A stretch of DNA of 64,000 bases from Moraxella catarrhalis (GTDB taxonomy: Bacteria > Pseudomonadota > Gammaproteobacteria > Pseudomonadales > Moraxellaceae): the NCBI RefSeq assembly GCF_001656295.1, contig NZ_LXHE01000002.1, positions 186,001 to 250,000 of the forward strand, written 5' to 3'. Below the pieces are notes generated by a model. The model ran no database searches. It was given only the letters and a program-made list of their open reading frames with translations, and was not told the DNA's origin. Positions 37,775 to 48,003 of this stretch are shown in pieces. Every line of letters starts with the position of its first letter. The stretch's first letter is position 1. A program made the position numbers and the translations under genes.

Positions 37775-38152
37775 ATGATCTTAAAGGCGATAATGATTGT
37801 ATTTGGGTGCTTATTTCTAAGTCAGCTCATCGTAGGTTTGTTTGATTTATTGCTACCACCGAGCGTCGTTGGACTGATTTTATTATTTTTGGCATTGCAG
37901 GTAGGCTTGGTTAAGCTTGCCACCATCGAAAAACTTGCCAAAGTATTAATGGATTATTTGGTGCTACTTGTCGTACCTGCTTGTATTTCTATCATGCAAT
38001 ATCTAGACATCATTCGAGATGATTTTTGGGTGCTAATCATCGGTGTGAGTGTCAGCACGATTTTGGTGCTATTAACTTCGGCAGGCTCATACACTTGGCT
38101 AAGAAAGCTTCAAAAATCCCACGCTCAAACCACCAAAAACCAAGGCAGATAA
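37775..38152 (+). CDS. CidA/LrgA family holin-like protein
   Basis: This 125-residue membrane protein has four hydrophobic segments and the family segment LLLPPSVVGLILLFLALQVG. CidA/LrgA proteins are small holin-like partners of CidB/LrgB and are tied to murein hydrolase control or to pyruvate/metabolite transport in other bacteria. It lies 5 bases before the LrgB-like gene, so both form one unit. Membership of the Cid or Lrg subgroup cannot be decided from sequence. Confidence 0.87.
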   Translation: MILKAIMIVFGCLFLSQLIVGLFDLLLPPSVVGLILLFLALQVGLVKLATIEKLAKVLMDYLVLLVVPACISIMQYLDIIRDDFWVLIIGVSVSTILVLLTSAGSYTWLRKLQKSHAQTTKNQGR

Positions 38153-38157
38153 GTCAG

Positions 38158-38871
38158 ATGGATAAATTTGTAACACTGTACCAGACGCTGTCTACCAGTC
38201 CATTTTTACTGCTGATGCTTTTGATGGGTGTATTTGAGCTGACAATATGGGCAAGAACACGCTTCAACCAGCCGTTGATTAACCCAACTTTGGTAACAAC
38301 CATTGTTGTTATCTTGATTTTAAAATTTGCCAATATCAAATGGCAGGCGTTTGAACAAGCCAGTAGCTATATCACCTTTTGGCTTCAGCCTGTGGTTGTG
38401 TGTTTGGCGGTGCCTTTGTATATTCAATGGCAAAAAATTCGTGTGCAGTGGTTGCCGATTTTGGTGTCTCAATTTGTGGCAAGTCTTGTTGGTATCGTCT
38501 CTGGTGTGTGGATTGTACGGGCGTTGGGCGGTAGTTATGATAGCATGATCGCAACGGCAGCGAAGTCTGTGACGATGCCGATTGCCATCGAGGTTACCCA
38601 AGCTTTGGGTGGGATTGTTGGCATCACGGCGGCAACGGTGCTGATTGCAGGCGTGGTAGGTCAGATTTTTGGTGTCTGGATACTTTATAAATCAGGCATG
38701 AGATTGCCAATGGGCATGGGGTTATCACTTGGTTCAGCATCTCATGCACTTGGTACGGTATGCTCAATGCAGCTGGGCGGGCGTTATGTGGCTTATGCGA
38801 CATTGGGTCTGATTTTAAATGGTGTTATGACAGCATTTTTAGCACCAGTATTGGTACCTTGGCTGGTATAA
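38158..38871 (+). CDS. LrgB/CidB family membrane protein
   Basis: The 237-residue polytopic protein shows the family core SVTMPIAIEVTQALGG, followed by TAATVLIAGVVGQIFG and the GSASHALGT segment near the C-terminus. I begin at the ATG at 38158 (MDKFVTLYQTLSTSPF), which has an AAG-rich spacer before it. Longer upstream reading overlaps the lrgA-like gene and lacks similarity. It is the partner of the LrgA-like protein and is co-transcribed. Confidence 0.87.
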   Translation: MDKFVTLYQTLSTSPFLLLMLLMGVFELTIWARTRFNQPLINPTLVTTIVVILILKFANIKWQAFEQASSYITFWLQPVVVCLAVPLYIQWQKIRVQWLPILVSQFVASLVGIVSGVWIVRALGGSYDSMIATAAKSVTMPIAIEVTQALGGIVGITAATVLIAGVVGQIFGVWILYKSGMRLPMGMGLSLGSASHALGTVCSMQLGGRYVAYATLGLILNGVMTAFLAPVLVPWLV

Positions 38872-38951
38872 ATACATCAAAAACACTTTTTATTTTAAAC
38901 CGAAAAGTAGTGCAACTGCCTTTTGTTTTCATCCATAAACTTAAGAAAATT

Positions 38952-40517
38952 ATGCAACAAATCATCATTTAGCTGTGTGGTGGGATCGGACTATTTTTGC
39001 TTGGTATGAGTCTGATGACGGACAGCCTAAAGGCGATGGCGGGCGAAAGCTTGCGCGCATGGCTTGGGCGTTTTACTGGTTCGCCGACTAAGGCGATGCT
39101 GTCAGGTATTGGTTTTACACTGGTGGTGCAGTCATCCACCGCCACCACTTTGGCAACCATTGGTTTTGTCAGTGCAGGCGTTTTATCGTTTGCTCAAGCC
39201 ATCGGCGTGATCATCGGCGCCAATATTGGTACGACCAGCACAGGCTGGATGGTGGCTTTGCTTGGGCTGAAATTTTCGGTATCAATGGTGGCTCTGCCGA
39301 TGGTGGGCGTGGGCGCATTGATGAAGCTTTTGGGGCGTAATACCATGGGCTTGTTGGGGCTTGCGTTGGCAGGCTTTGGGCTTTTGTTTATTGGTATTGA
39401 TTTTTTGCAAGAGTCGATGGCAGGCGTCGCCAATCAGGTGGACTTGGGCAGATTTTCAGGCGTTACACTGCTTACTCAGCTGCTATTGGTGCTGGTTGGG
39501 ATTATTATGACGATCCTGCTTCAGTCATCGAGTGCAGCGATTACAGCGACTTTGGCAGCGCTGGCAGGTGGGGCGATTGACATGCCGCAAGCACTGATTT
39601 TGGTGATTGGGCAAAATATTGGTACGGTGGCTACGGCGATATTGGCAGCCATCGGTGCGACAGTGAGTGCTAAGCGTACGGCAGCGGTGCATGTGGTATT
39701 TAACCTGGGGACGGCAGTGGTGGCGTTCTTTGTGCTGATGCCTGCGACTTTATGGCTAACCCAAAACTCGTTTTTGGCAAGTTGGGATGATGTTTTGGTC
39801 ATTGCCTTTTTTCATACGGCATTTAGTACGATGGGTGCGCTGATTTTTATGCCATTTACGCATCAATTTCAACTGCTGCTTGAAAAATTGATTCCTGAAA
39901 AAATTGATGCAGGTAACACGCATTATCTGGATGATAGCTTATTTTCGGTGCCCGCTGTCGCCATCGGCGCTGCAAAACATGTGCTGTGCCAGACGACCAC
40001 CGAGACTTTTGAGCAATTTATCCAAGCCTGCCGTGGGCAAATCTTAGGCACTCAAATCAGTGTCGGCGCGCTCGATGACAGTCTGGCTCGGGTGGACGAG
40101 TATTTACAAAAGATGCCCGTACCTCAGTCACAAGCCGATCAAGAAAGGCTGATGGCACTTTTGCAGTTGGTGGTTTATATTCGTGTGATTCGCGATGACT
40201 TGCTTAATAGTGCTTATATTGATTTGTTGCGCACGGATTTGGAAGATCATTTGGTGTGTGCGGTGGATCAGTTTGAAGAGCTGACGGCATTTTTATATAA
40301 TATGCCAAAACACTTGCCAAGCCAATTTGTGGACAGCTTCGTGGCGTTTGGCGATAATATGAAAGCCCAAAAAAATGATGTGCGCTTATCAATCATTGAG
40401 CAGTCCGCGCAGACGCAGCATCACGCCTCTGATGCGCTTGATATGATCGTGGCGCGCCGATGGCTTGATAGACTCGTTAAGCACACCGCTAAGATGGTGA
40501 TTTTGCTTGGTAAATAA
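38952..40517 (+). pseudogene. Na/Pi-cotransporter family protein with an amber codon at position 7
   Basis: The ATG at 38952 reads MQQIII then TAG (38970-38972), where a Gln would continue into LCGGIGLFLLGMSLMTDSL, the conserved start of this family. The same frame then runs clean for about 500 codons. Two inverted Na/Pi repeats are visible through the QSST motifs (VVQSSTATT near residue 60 and LLQSSSAAI near 190). A PhoU-like helical domain forms the last third. Translation could restart at an in-frame codon downstream (about 38997 or later), losing the first helix. Sequencing error, pseudogene and restart are all possible. Confidence 0.75.
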
Positions 40518-40591
40518 CTTCCTGATGTGATGACTACTTATCTGATCAGATCATTAGGATTTATGAATATCATGGATCAAATCTAAGTATA

Positions 40592-40636
40592 AGCCGATTT
40601 TAAGAGGCGATATGATAGCCATTTAAAATCGGCTTT
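40592..40636. terminator. Bidirectional terminator between the Na/Pi gene and fadD
   Basis: AAGCCGATTTTAA (40592-40604) and its exact complement (40624-40636) form a 13-base stem with a 19-base loop. T residues follow on the plus strand. Confidence 0.7.
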
Positions 40637-40688
40637 TAGTTTTTAATAAACAAAATGATGCCATTGAATACGTTTTGGTTTTAATATA

Positions 40689-42335
40689 TCACTCAATCAA
40701 CTTTCGTCTTAAAATTTTACCAACACCTGATTTGGGTATTTGATCAATAAAAGCGATGTGTCTGGGTACTTTATAGGCGGTCAGGTATTGACGTCCCCAG
40801 TCAATGAGTTCGTTGGCGGTAATATTTTTATGCGGATGGATAACGACAAACAGCTTGACTGCTTCGTTACTATGCTCATCGGGTACACCCACAGCACAGC
40901 ATTCTATGATATCTGGATGAGTGTTATAAACGCTCTCAATTTCACTTGGAAAAACATTAAAACCTGAGACGTTGACCACATCTTTTTTTCGATCAATAAT
41001 CTTAAAAAACCCTGCCTTATCCATGACGCCGACATCACCCGTCTTAAAGTAACCGTCAACCATATAGCTTTCTTTGTCATCCATCCGTCCCCAATAGCCA
41101 AGCATGAGCTGTGGTCCTTTGACCCAGATTTCACCTGATGAGCCGTCTGCCACTGGCTCTCCGTCGTCATTCATGAGCTTGATGTCGGTAAGCGGTAAAG
41201 GAATTCCAATGCTTTGAGTATAACCAGCAGCAGGTGGGTTTACGGAAATGACAGTTCCTGCCTCAGACAAGCCGCAGCCTTCGATGATAGGTTTCCCGAC
41301 CACTTCCTCCCAGCGTTTAGCAGTATCTGGTAATATTGCCATTCCGCCGCCCACACAAAATTTGACATGACTATGATCCATCGTTTTGAAATCATCACTC
41401 GTGAGCATGGCGTTAAACAATGTGTTGACCGCTGGTAGCACGACAGGGCGATATTGTTTGATTGTATTGATAAGCGTAGGCAGATCTCTGGGATTGGCGA
41501 CTAATAAATTGGCGAGATGTCGATGCAGACCATAAAGCATACAAACACTAAATGCAAAAATATGGTATAAGGGCAGTGCGGTCAATATATAATCATTTTG
41601 GTCGTCAAGCAAATGACCTGTTACTGCATCCAACTGATAAAGATTAGCAAGCAGACCTCCATGGGAGAGCATGGCGCCTTTGGCAATACCCGTGGTACCG
41701 CCTGTGTATTGCAGCATTGCGACATCTTGTGAGGTTAGATTGGGTCGGGTGTATCTTTGGCTGTCAGTGACGATGGTTTGGTTATCTTGAATGAAGTCAA
41801 GATCCTTGCCAATACTAATCAGTTTTTTAATGCCAGTTTCTGGTAGGCAGGCTAGAGCATCTGCTTGTGGATTGTGAGTAATAAGTATCTTTGCGCCAGA
41901 ATCATTAAGCTGGTGCTGAAGCTCTCTTTGGGTGTATAGTGGATTGACATTCACAAGTACATAGCCTGCGCGGATGATTGCGAGCATAGCTACTGGATAA
42001 TGTAACAGGTTTGGCATCATCACTGCGATCCTATCGCCCTGAGCAAGCCCCAACTGTTGACCTAATATCTGTAAATGAGTGGCTAATGATAAACTTAACT
42101 CATTCAAATCAGCAAGTGTAAGGTGTTGTCCTTGATCTTTATTGGCAAGGCTAAAAGCAAGCTCATGAGGGCGATTGGTAAAGTGCGCTTCGAAAAAATC
42201 AAGCAGTGTCTCATAATCATCGGCTTTTATCGCACCGCAAACATCTGTGTTAATAGCATACTTATCAAAAGTAGCATCCCATGCACGTTGATCAAGTACA
42301 TCTTTGGAAAAATGAGATAAAGTATGAGCTGACAT
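40689..42335 (-). CDS. fadD: Long-chain acyl-CoA synthetase (FadD-like)
   Basis: The enzyme activates free fatty acids to acyl-CoA with ATP, the entry to beta-oxidation. The AMP-binding signature YTGGTTGIAKGAMLSH is present, together with GCGLSEAGTVIS, YFKTGDVGVMDKAGF and the C-terminal GKILRRKL containing the catalytic Lys. I place the start at the ATG at 42335 (MSAHTLSHFSKDV) because AGGAG ends 5 bases before it; a GTG two codons earlier overlaps that site. The length of 548 residues is close to Escherichia coli FadD (561). A single-gene unit. Confidence 0.9.
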   Translation of the reverse strand: MSAHTLSHFSKDVLDQRAWDATFDKYAINTDVCGAIKADDYETLLDFFEAHFTNRPHELAFSLANKDQGQHLTLADLNELSLSLATHLQILGQQLGLAQGDRIAVMMPNLLHYPVAMLAIIRAGYVLVNVNPLYTQRELQHQLNDSGAKILITHNPQADALACLPETGIKKLISIGKDLDFIQDNQTIVTDSQRYTRPNLTSQDVAMLQYTGGTTGIAKGAMLSHGGLLANLYQLDAVTGHLLDDQNDYILTALPLYHIFAFSVCMLYGLHRHLANLLVANPRDLPTLINTIKQYRPVVLPAVNTLFNAMLTSDDFKTMDHSHVKFCVGGGMAILPDTAKRWEEVVGKPIIEGCGLSEAGTVISVNPPAAGYTQSIGIPLPLTDIKLMNDDGEPVADGSSGEIWVKGPQLMLGYWGRMDDKESYMVDGYFKTGDVGVMDKAGFFKIIDRKKDVVNVSGFNVFPSEIESVYNTHPDIIECCAVGVPDEHSNEAVKLFVVIHPHKNITANELIDWGRQYLTAYKVPRHIAFIDQIPKSGVGKILRRKLIE

Positions 42336-42519
42336 AATCACTCCTTGATAGTTGTTAATATTGTTCTTGCCATTCCATTTGGTGATCCAGTATAGTTTTT
42401 AATTTAACATAGTTTAAAAAAGCCGAAAGCTTAATGATATTTTAGTGTACCACTCTCCAGTCCTAAAGAATTAAAACGTATAAATTTAATTTGGCTATTT
42501 TAAATATTATGGGATTTAG

Positions 42520-43128
42520 CTATACTTTTCGATGCTTTAGGGCAAGGTACATCATCGCCACATTGATGGCATCGTTTAAAGCATTATGCCTTGGTAAATC
42601 AGGTATCCCCAAGGATTTGACCATTCCCGCCATGGTCAAATCCACATAGCTGTCATAGTATTTATTTTTGGTTTCTTGGGCATAAAACAGCCGAGACACT
42701 TCAATTTGTGGCTGTGGCAGCTTGATACCAAGCATGGGTTTTAAAAACTTATTCACCATCGCCACATCATATTCCAAAAAATACCCCACAAGCGGTCGCC
42801 CGCCCACAAATTGTAAAAACTGCTCAATGGCATAGTCCACCTTGACGCCACCGCTCAAGTCCTTGGGTCTTAGCCCGTGGATGGTCACATTTGTTGCTTG
42901 CATCATGCCCTCAGGCTTGATTAAAATTTCAAAGGTTTCACTGGTCAAGATGCGATTGCCACGGATTTTGACGGCGCCGATGGAGATGATTTGAGCTTCG
43001 GAGACATTGAGACTGGTCGTCTCACAATCAAAGCTGACCAATTCATCAGGATGCGTGTCGTACAAAAATTCATAGCGCTTATCCTTGAGCTGACGGCGAT
43101 AATATTGATGTATTAACTTGTCAAACAT
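42520..43128 (-). CDS. DnaQ-like 3'-5' exonuclease (DEDDh)
   Basis: The 202-residue protein has the ExoI motif FDCETTSL (D34, E36), the ExoII region GYFLEYDVAMV and ExoIII HNALNDA, so all metal ligands of a DEDDh exonuclease are present. It resembles the polymerase III epsilon-type proofreading fold but lacks the polymerase-binding tail. Its gene starts 8 bases after the DUF294 gene stop, and this pair is found together in other gammaproteobacteria. The in vivo substrate is unknown. Confidence 0.85.
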   Translation of the reverse strand: MFDKLIHQYYRRQLKDKRYEFLYDTHPDELVSFDCETTSLNVSEAQIISIGAVKIRGNRILTSETFEILIKPEGMMQATNVTIHGLRPKDLSGGVKVDYAIEQFLQFVGGRPLVGYFLEYDVAMVNKFLKPMLGIKLPQPQIEVSRLFYAQETKNKYYDSYVDLTMAGMVKSLGIPDLPRHNALNDAINVAMMYLALKHRKV

Positions 43129-43136
43129 AAAATACC

Positions 43137-44951
43137 CTATGAATATTGCAGATTGAACTGACTGCTGACATGGTGCTTAAACCGCTTCACGACCTGCAAA
43201 GCATCTTTTAATAAATCTCGCTCAAGTGTGGATAAATTTTCAGTATCAATGTGGTTTGGGGTGAGCTCTTGGTTATGCTTGAGCGCTGATAGCCCATTTT
43301 TTAGGCGTGTGTTCATCAGATATGCCAATGCCTCTGAGACATCTTGGCTAAGCTGTTTTTCGATCAAGCCCATCTGTGATAGCCGAGCAATGCGCTCAAA
43401 GGTGTTGGTTTCGCTGATTTTTGCCTTGAGTGCCAACGCACGCGCGCCATGCACCACAGGAAATGTCCCCATTTTTTTGATGTCCATTTTGTGCTTTTTT
43501 TGACCCAAAATCTGCGCAAAAAATCCGCGCCCATCTTCGTCAAACTGATTCACTGCCTGCGCAAAACTCATTAGCATCCCTACATCACTGTCTAGATACA
43601 CATTTAGGTGTGCGCGTACTTCATCAAGCAGTGTTTCATCACCACTGACACATTTGGCATCCATAAAAATCGCCAAATTCATCATATGGTCAGGCGTCGG
43701 ATTTTTACACCAGCTGCCCACCGTCTGCTTAAATTCACTCACTGGCTGACACCATGATGGGTTATTGACCATAATTTTGCCTGGGCAGGGCGGATATCCA
43801 AATGCAGCCAAAATGTCAGAAAAGCGCTCGGCATAAGGTCGCACCATCTGCATATCAATGCCATCACGGACGATCAGGGCATTGTCTTGATCGGTCTTTA
43901 AAACTTGTTCACCTCGCCCTTCAGAACCCATCACAACCAAACAAGAGTTTGCCACAAGCTCCGCAGGCGCAATCATTCGCCACGCTTTTTCAAACAGGCG
44001 GCTATTGAGCACTTGCATAAGTTGGGCTAATTGTTTGGCTTGCATACCATTGGCGTAGAGTGCCGAGATGGTGTGGTTCATTTGTGATGCCACTTGGGTC
44101 AGATCATCTAGACTGGTTGCAACTTCTAATTTTTCGGCAATCAAATGGCTGTGATTGGATAAAAATGCTAAAATATCAATTTGTTCAAGCACGCCAATGG
44201 GATCGCCGTTAGTGGTGACGACCACGCGCTGAATGCGATGATTCATCATTTTTAGTAGTGCACTGAACATAAAATCATCGGCATCAGCACAGATCAAATC
44301 AAAGCGCGCCCACAGATGCGTGGCATCATTGGGATTGAACGTGTCTGATGAGTGAATGAAGGCATCACGAAATACCGACTCGGTCACTAAGCCGATTTTG
44401 CCATCATGATGGATGAGTAGGGATTTGGATTTGTTTGCTTGCATGGTTTTGGCAGCGTCGATCAAGCTGATCGAGCCATCATACAGCTCATCATACGAGC
44501 GATAAGCGTCACGCACTTTGGCGGTGAATAGCCCTGCCAACTCATTTTCGCGGCGATTACCGGATTGATCTTTGAGCTTATCGGCGATATTGGCAAAAAA
44601 GTAAGCGCCAAATTCGCCATTTTCTTCGATGAGCGCACGGATGACAGTTTTGGGGATGGCGTATAATAAACTTTGCTCAACTGCAATAAAGCTGTGCCGA
44701 TACGACTGCTCAAACAGCGCCCGTGTATCAAAACTGTCCGAAGGGTGATACAGTGCCAACACCTCGCCACTGGCATCAATTTCTTTGACCATGCCTTTGA
44801 TGACGATATATAACGTATCAATGCTATCTTGCGCTTCAATGATGGTAGCATTATCATCAAAAAACACAATATCCGTTGATTTTTCAAGCACTTGCCTTTG
44901 ATGATTGGCAAGCGCATTATAAGGTGCGGTACTAAAATCAAAGCGATTCAT
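43137..44951 (-). CDS. cNMP-binding, CBS and DUF294 nucleotidyltransferase-like protein
   Basis: The 604-residue cytoplasmic protein starts with a cyclic-nucleotide-binding-like domain (about 20-125). Two CBS motifs follow (about 165-280). A DUF294 putative nucleotidyltransferase domain has GSEGRGEQ and DQDNALI near residues 340-355, and a helical substrate-binding-type domain ends the protein. Such proteins are thought to sense nucleotides. In other genera the gene often sits beside a symporter, DUF4212 and this exonuclease; here the pair lies about 37 kb away from the symporter pair at 3.2-5.3 kb. Start MNRFDFSTAPYNALAN at 44951. Confidence 0.85.
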   Translation of the reverse strand: MNRFDFSTAPYNALANHQRQVLEKSTDIVFFDDNATIIEAQDSIDTLYIVIKGMVKEIDASGEVLALYHPSDSFDTRALFEQSYRHSFIAVEQSLLYAIPKTVIRALIEENGEFGAYFFANIADKLKDQSGNRRENELAGLFTAKVRDAYRSYDELYDGSISLIDAAKTMQANKSKSLLIHHDGKIGLVTESVFRDAFIHSSDTFNPNDATHLWARFDLICADADDFMFSALLKMMNHRIQRVVVTTNGDPIGVLEQIDILAFLSNHSHLIAEKLEVATSLDDLTQVASQMNHTISALYANGMQAKQLAQLMQVLNSRLFEKAWRMIAPAELVANSCLVVMGSEGRGEQVLKTDQDNALIVRDGIDMQMVRPYAERFSDILAAFGYPPCPGKIMVNNPSWCQPVSEFKQTVGSWCKNPTPDHMMNLAIFMDAKCVSGDETLLDEVRAHLNVYLDSDVGMLMSFAQAVNQFDEDGRGFFAQILGQKKHKMDIKKMGTFPVVHGARALALKAKISETNTFERIARLSQMGLIEKQLSQDVSEALAYLMNTRLKNGLSALKHNQELTPNHIDTENLSTLERDLLKDALQVVKRFKHHVSSQFNLQYS

Positions 44952-45160
44952 TCAAGTTATCCTTTTGAGCAGTTTATCCCTAATCAATTCTTGATATATT
45001 AGCAGATATCAAGAATTTCACAAGCATCACACGACAAATTCCCGACAAAAACTGTGGATTAATTGGAAGGGTGCTTGGGCAGATTTGTTCAAATAAGTAC
45101 TACAAAAGATGGGGTAAATACTCTATAATAAAAAACAATTTAAACACATAAGAGTGAACA

Positions 45161-45736
45161 ATGTCTATCAAATCAGATCGCTGGATTCGTCAAATGGCTG
45201 AAAATCATGGCATGATTGAGCCGTTTGAGCCCCATCAGGTGCGCTATAACTCTCAAGGTCAAAAGCTGGTCAGCTACGGCACTTCAAGCTATGGCTACGA
45301 TGTACGCTGCGCCAATGAATTTAAGGTGTTTACCAATGTACATTCTGCCATCGTCGATCCCAAAAACTTCGATGAGCGCAGTTTTATTGATATCATCGGT
45401 AATGAGTGCATCATTCCACCGAACTCATTTGCCTTGGCGCGGACGGTTGAGTACTTTCGTATTCCAAGAGATGTGTTGACCATTTGTTTGGGTAAATCCA
45501 CCTATGCGCGCTGCGGTATTATCGTCAATGTTACGCCGCTTGAGCCTGAATGGGAAGGGCATGTCACCTTAGAATTTAGTAATACCACCAATTTGCCGGC
45601 GCGTATCTATGCTGGTGAAGGCGTGGCACAGATGCTATTTTTCCAATCGGATGCCGATGATGTGTGCCAAACATCTTATAAAGATCGCGGCGGAAAATAT
45701 CAAGGACAAACAGGCGTCACCCTACCAAAAACCTAA
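45161..45736 (+). CDS. dcd: dCTP deaminase
   Basis: Dcd converts dCTP to dUTP, supplying dTMP synthesis together with Dut, also encoded in this window. The 191-residue protein begins [19 protein letters not shown]. It has the family hallmark [12 protein letters not shown], the catalytic Glu region [20 protein letters not shown], and the C-terminal [25 protein letters not shown] lies about 32 bases upstream (45124-45129). A strong terminator follows. Confidence 0.95.
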   Translation: MSIKSDRWIRQMAENHGMIEPFEPHQVRYNSQGQKLVSYGTSSYGYDVRCANEFKVFTNVHSAIVDPKNFDERSFIDIIGNECIIPPNSFALARTVEYFRIPRDVLTICLGKSTYARCGIIVNVTPLEPEWEGHVTLEFSNTTNLPARIYAGEGVAQMLFFQSDADDVCQTSYKDRGGKYQGQTGVTLPKT

Positions 45737-45755
45737 ACGGCGCAATAATCTGTGA

Positions 45756-45798
45756 TGGGCGTGCAGGCTTTGATATTAGCGGCACGCCCATTTTTTAG
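45756..45798 (+). terminator. Terminator of dcd
   Basis: ATGGGCGTGC (45756-45765) and GCACGCCCAT (45783-45792) are perfect 10-base arms followed by T6, 20 bases after dcd. Confidence 0.88.
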
Positions 45799-45952
45799 TT
45801 TTCATGTTAACAAAACTGCTAAACTGGCTTGGCGTAGCCTGCTATGTTGGTTTTGAGAGTCTAGTAAGTTACAAAACGCCACTCAATCTTAAAATAAAAT
45901 ACGCTAAAATGATAAGTCAATTGAGTTTATTGACTAAGATAAAAGGTTATTT

Positions 45953-46246
45953 ATGAGTGATATTTATTTTGAGCGTACGCACAGTTTGGATTTTGAGAGC
46001 GCGCGAGCTAAGGCGCAAGCATGGCTGCAAGAGGCGGAAAATCAGTTTGGGCTGAATATCAATTACATCAAAGGCGATGATAAGGACAGCGCAAGCATCA
46101 ATAAAGCAGGTGTCGATGCTCAAGCGACTTTGGATGCTGATAAAATCACCTTTCAAGCCAAACTTGGACTGTTCGCCAAACCGCTAAAAGGTGTGATCAG
46201 TTCGGGCATCGAAGAAGGCTTGGATAAATACTTTCCTCAAAGCTAA
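45953..46246 (+). CDS. Polyhydroxyalkanoic acid system family protein
   Basis: The 97-residue protein matches the small PHA granule-region family by pattern: an ERTHSLDFESARAKAQAWL opening helix, a Gly-rich turn, a beta segment, then KITFQAKLGLFAKPLKGVISS and a C-terminal helix ending in LDKYFPQ. Such proteins occur with or without PHA synthesis genes; none are seen here, so a PHA role is not implied. It precedes the DUF4126 gene by 24 bases and is probably co-transcribed. Confidence 0.75.
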   Translation: MSDIYFERTHSLDFESARAKAQAWLQEAENQFGLNINYIKGDDKDSASINKAGVDAQATLDADKITFQAKLGLFAKPLKGVISSGIEEGLDKYFPQS

Positions 46247-46270
46247 TTTGAGATAATCAATAAGGAAGTG

Positions 46271-46840
46271 ATGAGCATGGAGATGATATTGAGCATCTGC
46301 TTGGGCATTGGGCTTGCAGCAAGCACGGGTTTTCGTGTGTTTGTGCCACTGTTTGGGCTGTCTATTGCAGTGCATTTTGGCATCATTCCACTGAGTGATT
46401 CGTGGCAGTGGCTTGGCAGTCTCTCGGCTTTGGTCATCTTAGGCGTGGCGAGCGTGGTCGAATCGATGGCTTATCTGATTCCATTTGTGGATAATCTGCT
46501 TGATACAATCGCTGTGCCTTTGGCAGGCGTGGCAGGTACTTTGGTTATGGCAAGTACCTTGACTGAATTTAGCCCTGCGATGACTTGGGCGCTTGCCATC
46601 GTCGCTGGTGGCGGTGCGGCAGCGACCATCAAGATCACCTCTGCTGCCACCAGAGCCGTATCGACCGCCACAACGGCAGGCAGCGCCAATCCTGCCATCG
46701 GCATGGCGGAAACGGGCGCGGCGATTGGGCTTTCGGCGGTATCTATCTTATTTCCTGTGGTTGGTATGATGATCGCTGTGATTGGCATTATTGCGCTGAT
46801 TTGGATCATGGTTCGTCTCAAGCGCCAATTTGCCAAATAA
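46271..46840 (+). CDS. DUF4126 membrane protein
   Basis: The roughly 189-residue protein has several hydrophobic segments and the pattern LGIGLAASTGFRVFVPLFGLSI near the start and AATIKITSAATRAVSTATTAG in the middle, both typical of DUF4126. Function is unknown. AAGGA lies 5 bases before the ATG at 46271; a GTG one codon earlier would also be possible. It is followed by truD on the opposite strand. Confidence 0.8.
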   Translation: MSMEMILSICLGIGLAASTGFRVFVPLFGLSIAVHFGIIPLSDSWQWLGSLSALVILGVASVVESMAYLIPFVDNLLDTIAVPLAGVAGTLVMASTLTEFSPAMTWALAIVAGGGAAATIKITSAATRAVSTATTAGSANPAIGMAETGAAIGLSAVSILFPVVGMMIAVIGIIALIWIMVRLKRQFAK

Positions 46841-46883
46841 TCCCAATCTCTTCACCAAGCGACGTATCTGACTTTTTATGATA

Positions 46884-47969
46884 CTAAGTGTGCTTGGATT
46901 GATACTCTTGGACGATCATACGAATCACAACGGTAGCAAATGCACCCTTGGGTAGTCTAAATTCAAGGCACAGATCATCGCCTGATCGCTCCCAAGTCAG
47001 ATCATGTACCATCAGACGAAGGGGGCGGTATGCTAATTTGGCACCGATTTTTATCAATCCTTGACAAAGGGTTTGATAACGATCATGGTCAAGCAGCGTA
47101 TCATAAAGCGCCCGAGCGGCATCGCAATCACGACGATCACCAATACCCATGAGAGGTGCGGTTGGGTGGATGTCACACTGTTTGACGCGACTTTTGACCT
47201 CATCTGTCAGCGCATCTTGAAAAATTGAGCCTGTGCCTTCTAAATTAAACACATCGCCCAAGAGCGCCTGATTCCAGGTGCCATCAGCCACGCGCTTGCC
47301 GAGCAAGGCATTAAATAGCGCGCTTCTGGCAGCTGATATCATCAGCCCGTCTTTTTCGGCAAGCTTTTTGTTGGGGCGATAAGGTTTATTGCTCATCAGC
47401 TGTTTTTCAAAAAAGCTATAAGCCTTATCAAGATTTTTACCCTCGATGCCAAAACGCTGCTCACCAAAATAATTCGGCACACCGCCAGATTTGATGCGCT
47501 TAAGCGTCTCATCTATGACACCGATATCGCCTTTAAGATGACGCAGACGAATGGCGAAATGATTGTATTTGTGCGTGCCTCGGTTGAGTTTGCGATTGTG
47601 CCATGTCTGTTTATTGGGTATGAAAGATTCGCCATCATTCAGATGTGCTTTGATGAAATTTTCCAAAGAAATATCTGGCATGGTCTGACTGGGCAGGCGA
47701 ATGCTAAACCACTGATGTGTGACCGCGTGCCGATCTTTGAGCCCAGAGTAGCCGACATCTCGCGCAGGCACGCCTGCCCAATCAGCAAGCAGCTTAGCGA
47801 CATAAGCGGTGTTTAAATTGATCTTGGTGATGTGCAGCCACAGATGTTCGCCACTGCCTGAATGTTCAATGTCTAACATCTCAGTAACGATAAAGTCTTC
47901 AGGCATGCTTTTAAAATCAGCACTTAAGGCAGGCGGCTGCCAAGGTAGTGGTAAAGTTGTTGGGCTCAT
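46884..47969 (-). CDS. truD: tRNA pseudouridine(13) synthase TruD
   Basis: TruD makes pseudouridine 13 in tRNA-Glu. The 361-residue protein has the catalytic Asp D79 in GYSGLKDRHAVTHQWFS, plus NYFGEQRFG typical of the TruD family and a C-terminal PLRLMVHDLTWE segment. The start MSPTTLPLPWQPPALSADFK at 47969 fits. It is convergent with the DUF4126 gene and downstream of the DUF1543 pseudogene on the same strand. Confidence 0.95.
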   Translation of the reverse strand: MSPTTLPLPWQPPALSADFKSMPEDFIVTEMLDIEHSGSGEHLWLHITKINLNTAYVAKLLADWAGVPARDVGYSGLKDRHAVTHQWFSIRLPSQTMPDISLENFIKAHLNDGESFIPNKQTWHNRKLNRGTHKYNHFAIRLRHLKGDIGVIDETLKRIKSGGVPNYFGEQRFGIEGKNLDKAYSFFEKQLMSNKPYRPNKKLAEKDGLMISAARSALFNALLGKRVADGTWNQALLGDVFNLEGTGSIFQDALTDEVKSRVKQCDIHPTAPLMGIGDRRDCDAARALYDTLLDHDRYQTLCQGLIKIGAKLAYRPLRLMVHDLTWERSGDDLCLEFRLPKGAFATVVIRMIVQEYQSKHT

Positions 47970-48003
47970 AAGTCACTTTTTGGTTATTTATATTGATATC
48001 AAA

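Noticed and set aside
43137-44951. DUF294 protein as a toxin of a nucleotidyltransferase toxin-antitoxin pair
   Set aside because: It has cNMP and CBS sensor domains, full family length and a conserved exonuclease partner, and no small antitoxin-like gene is next to it.
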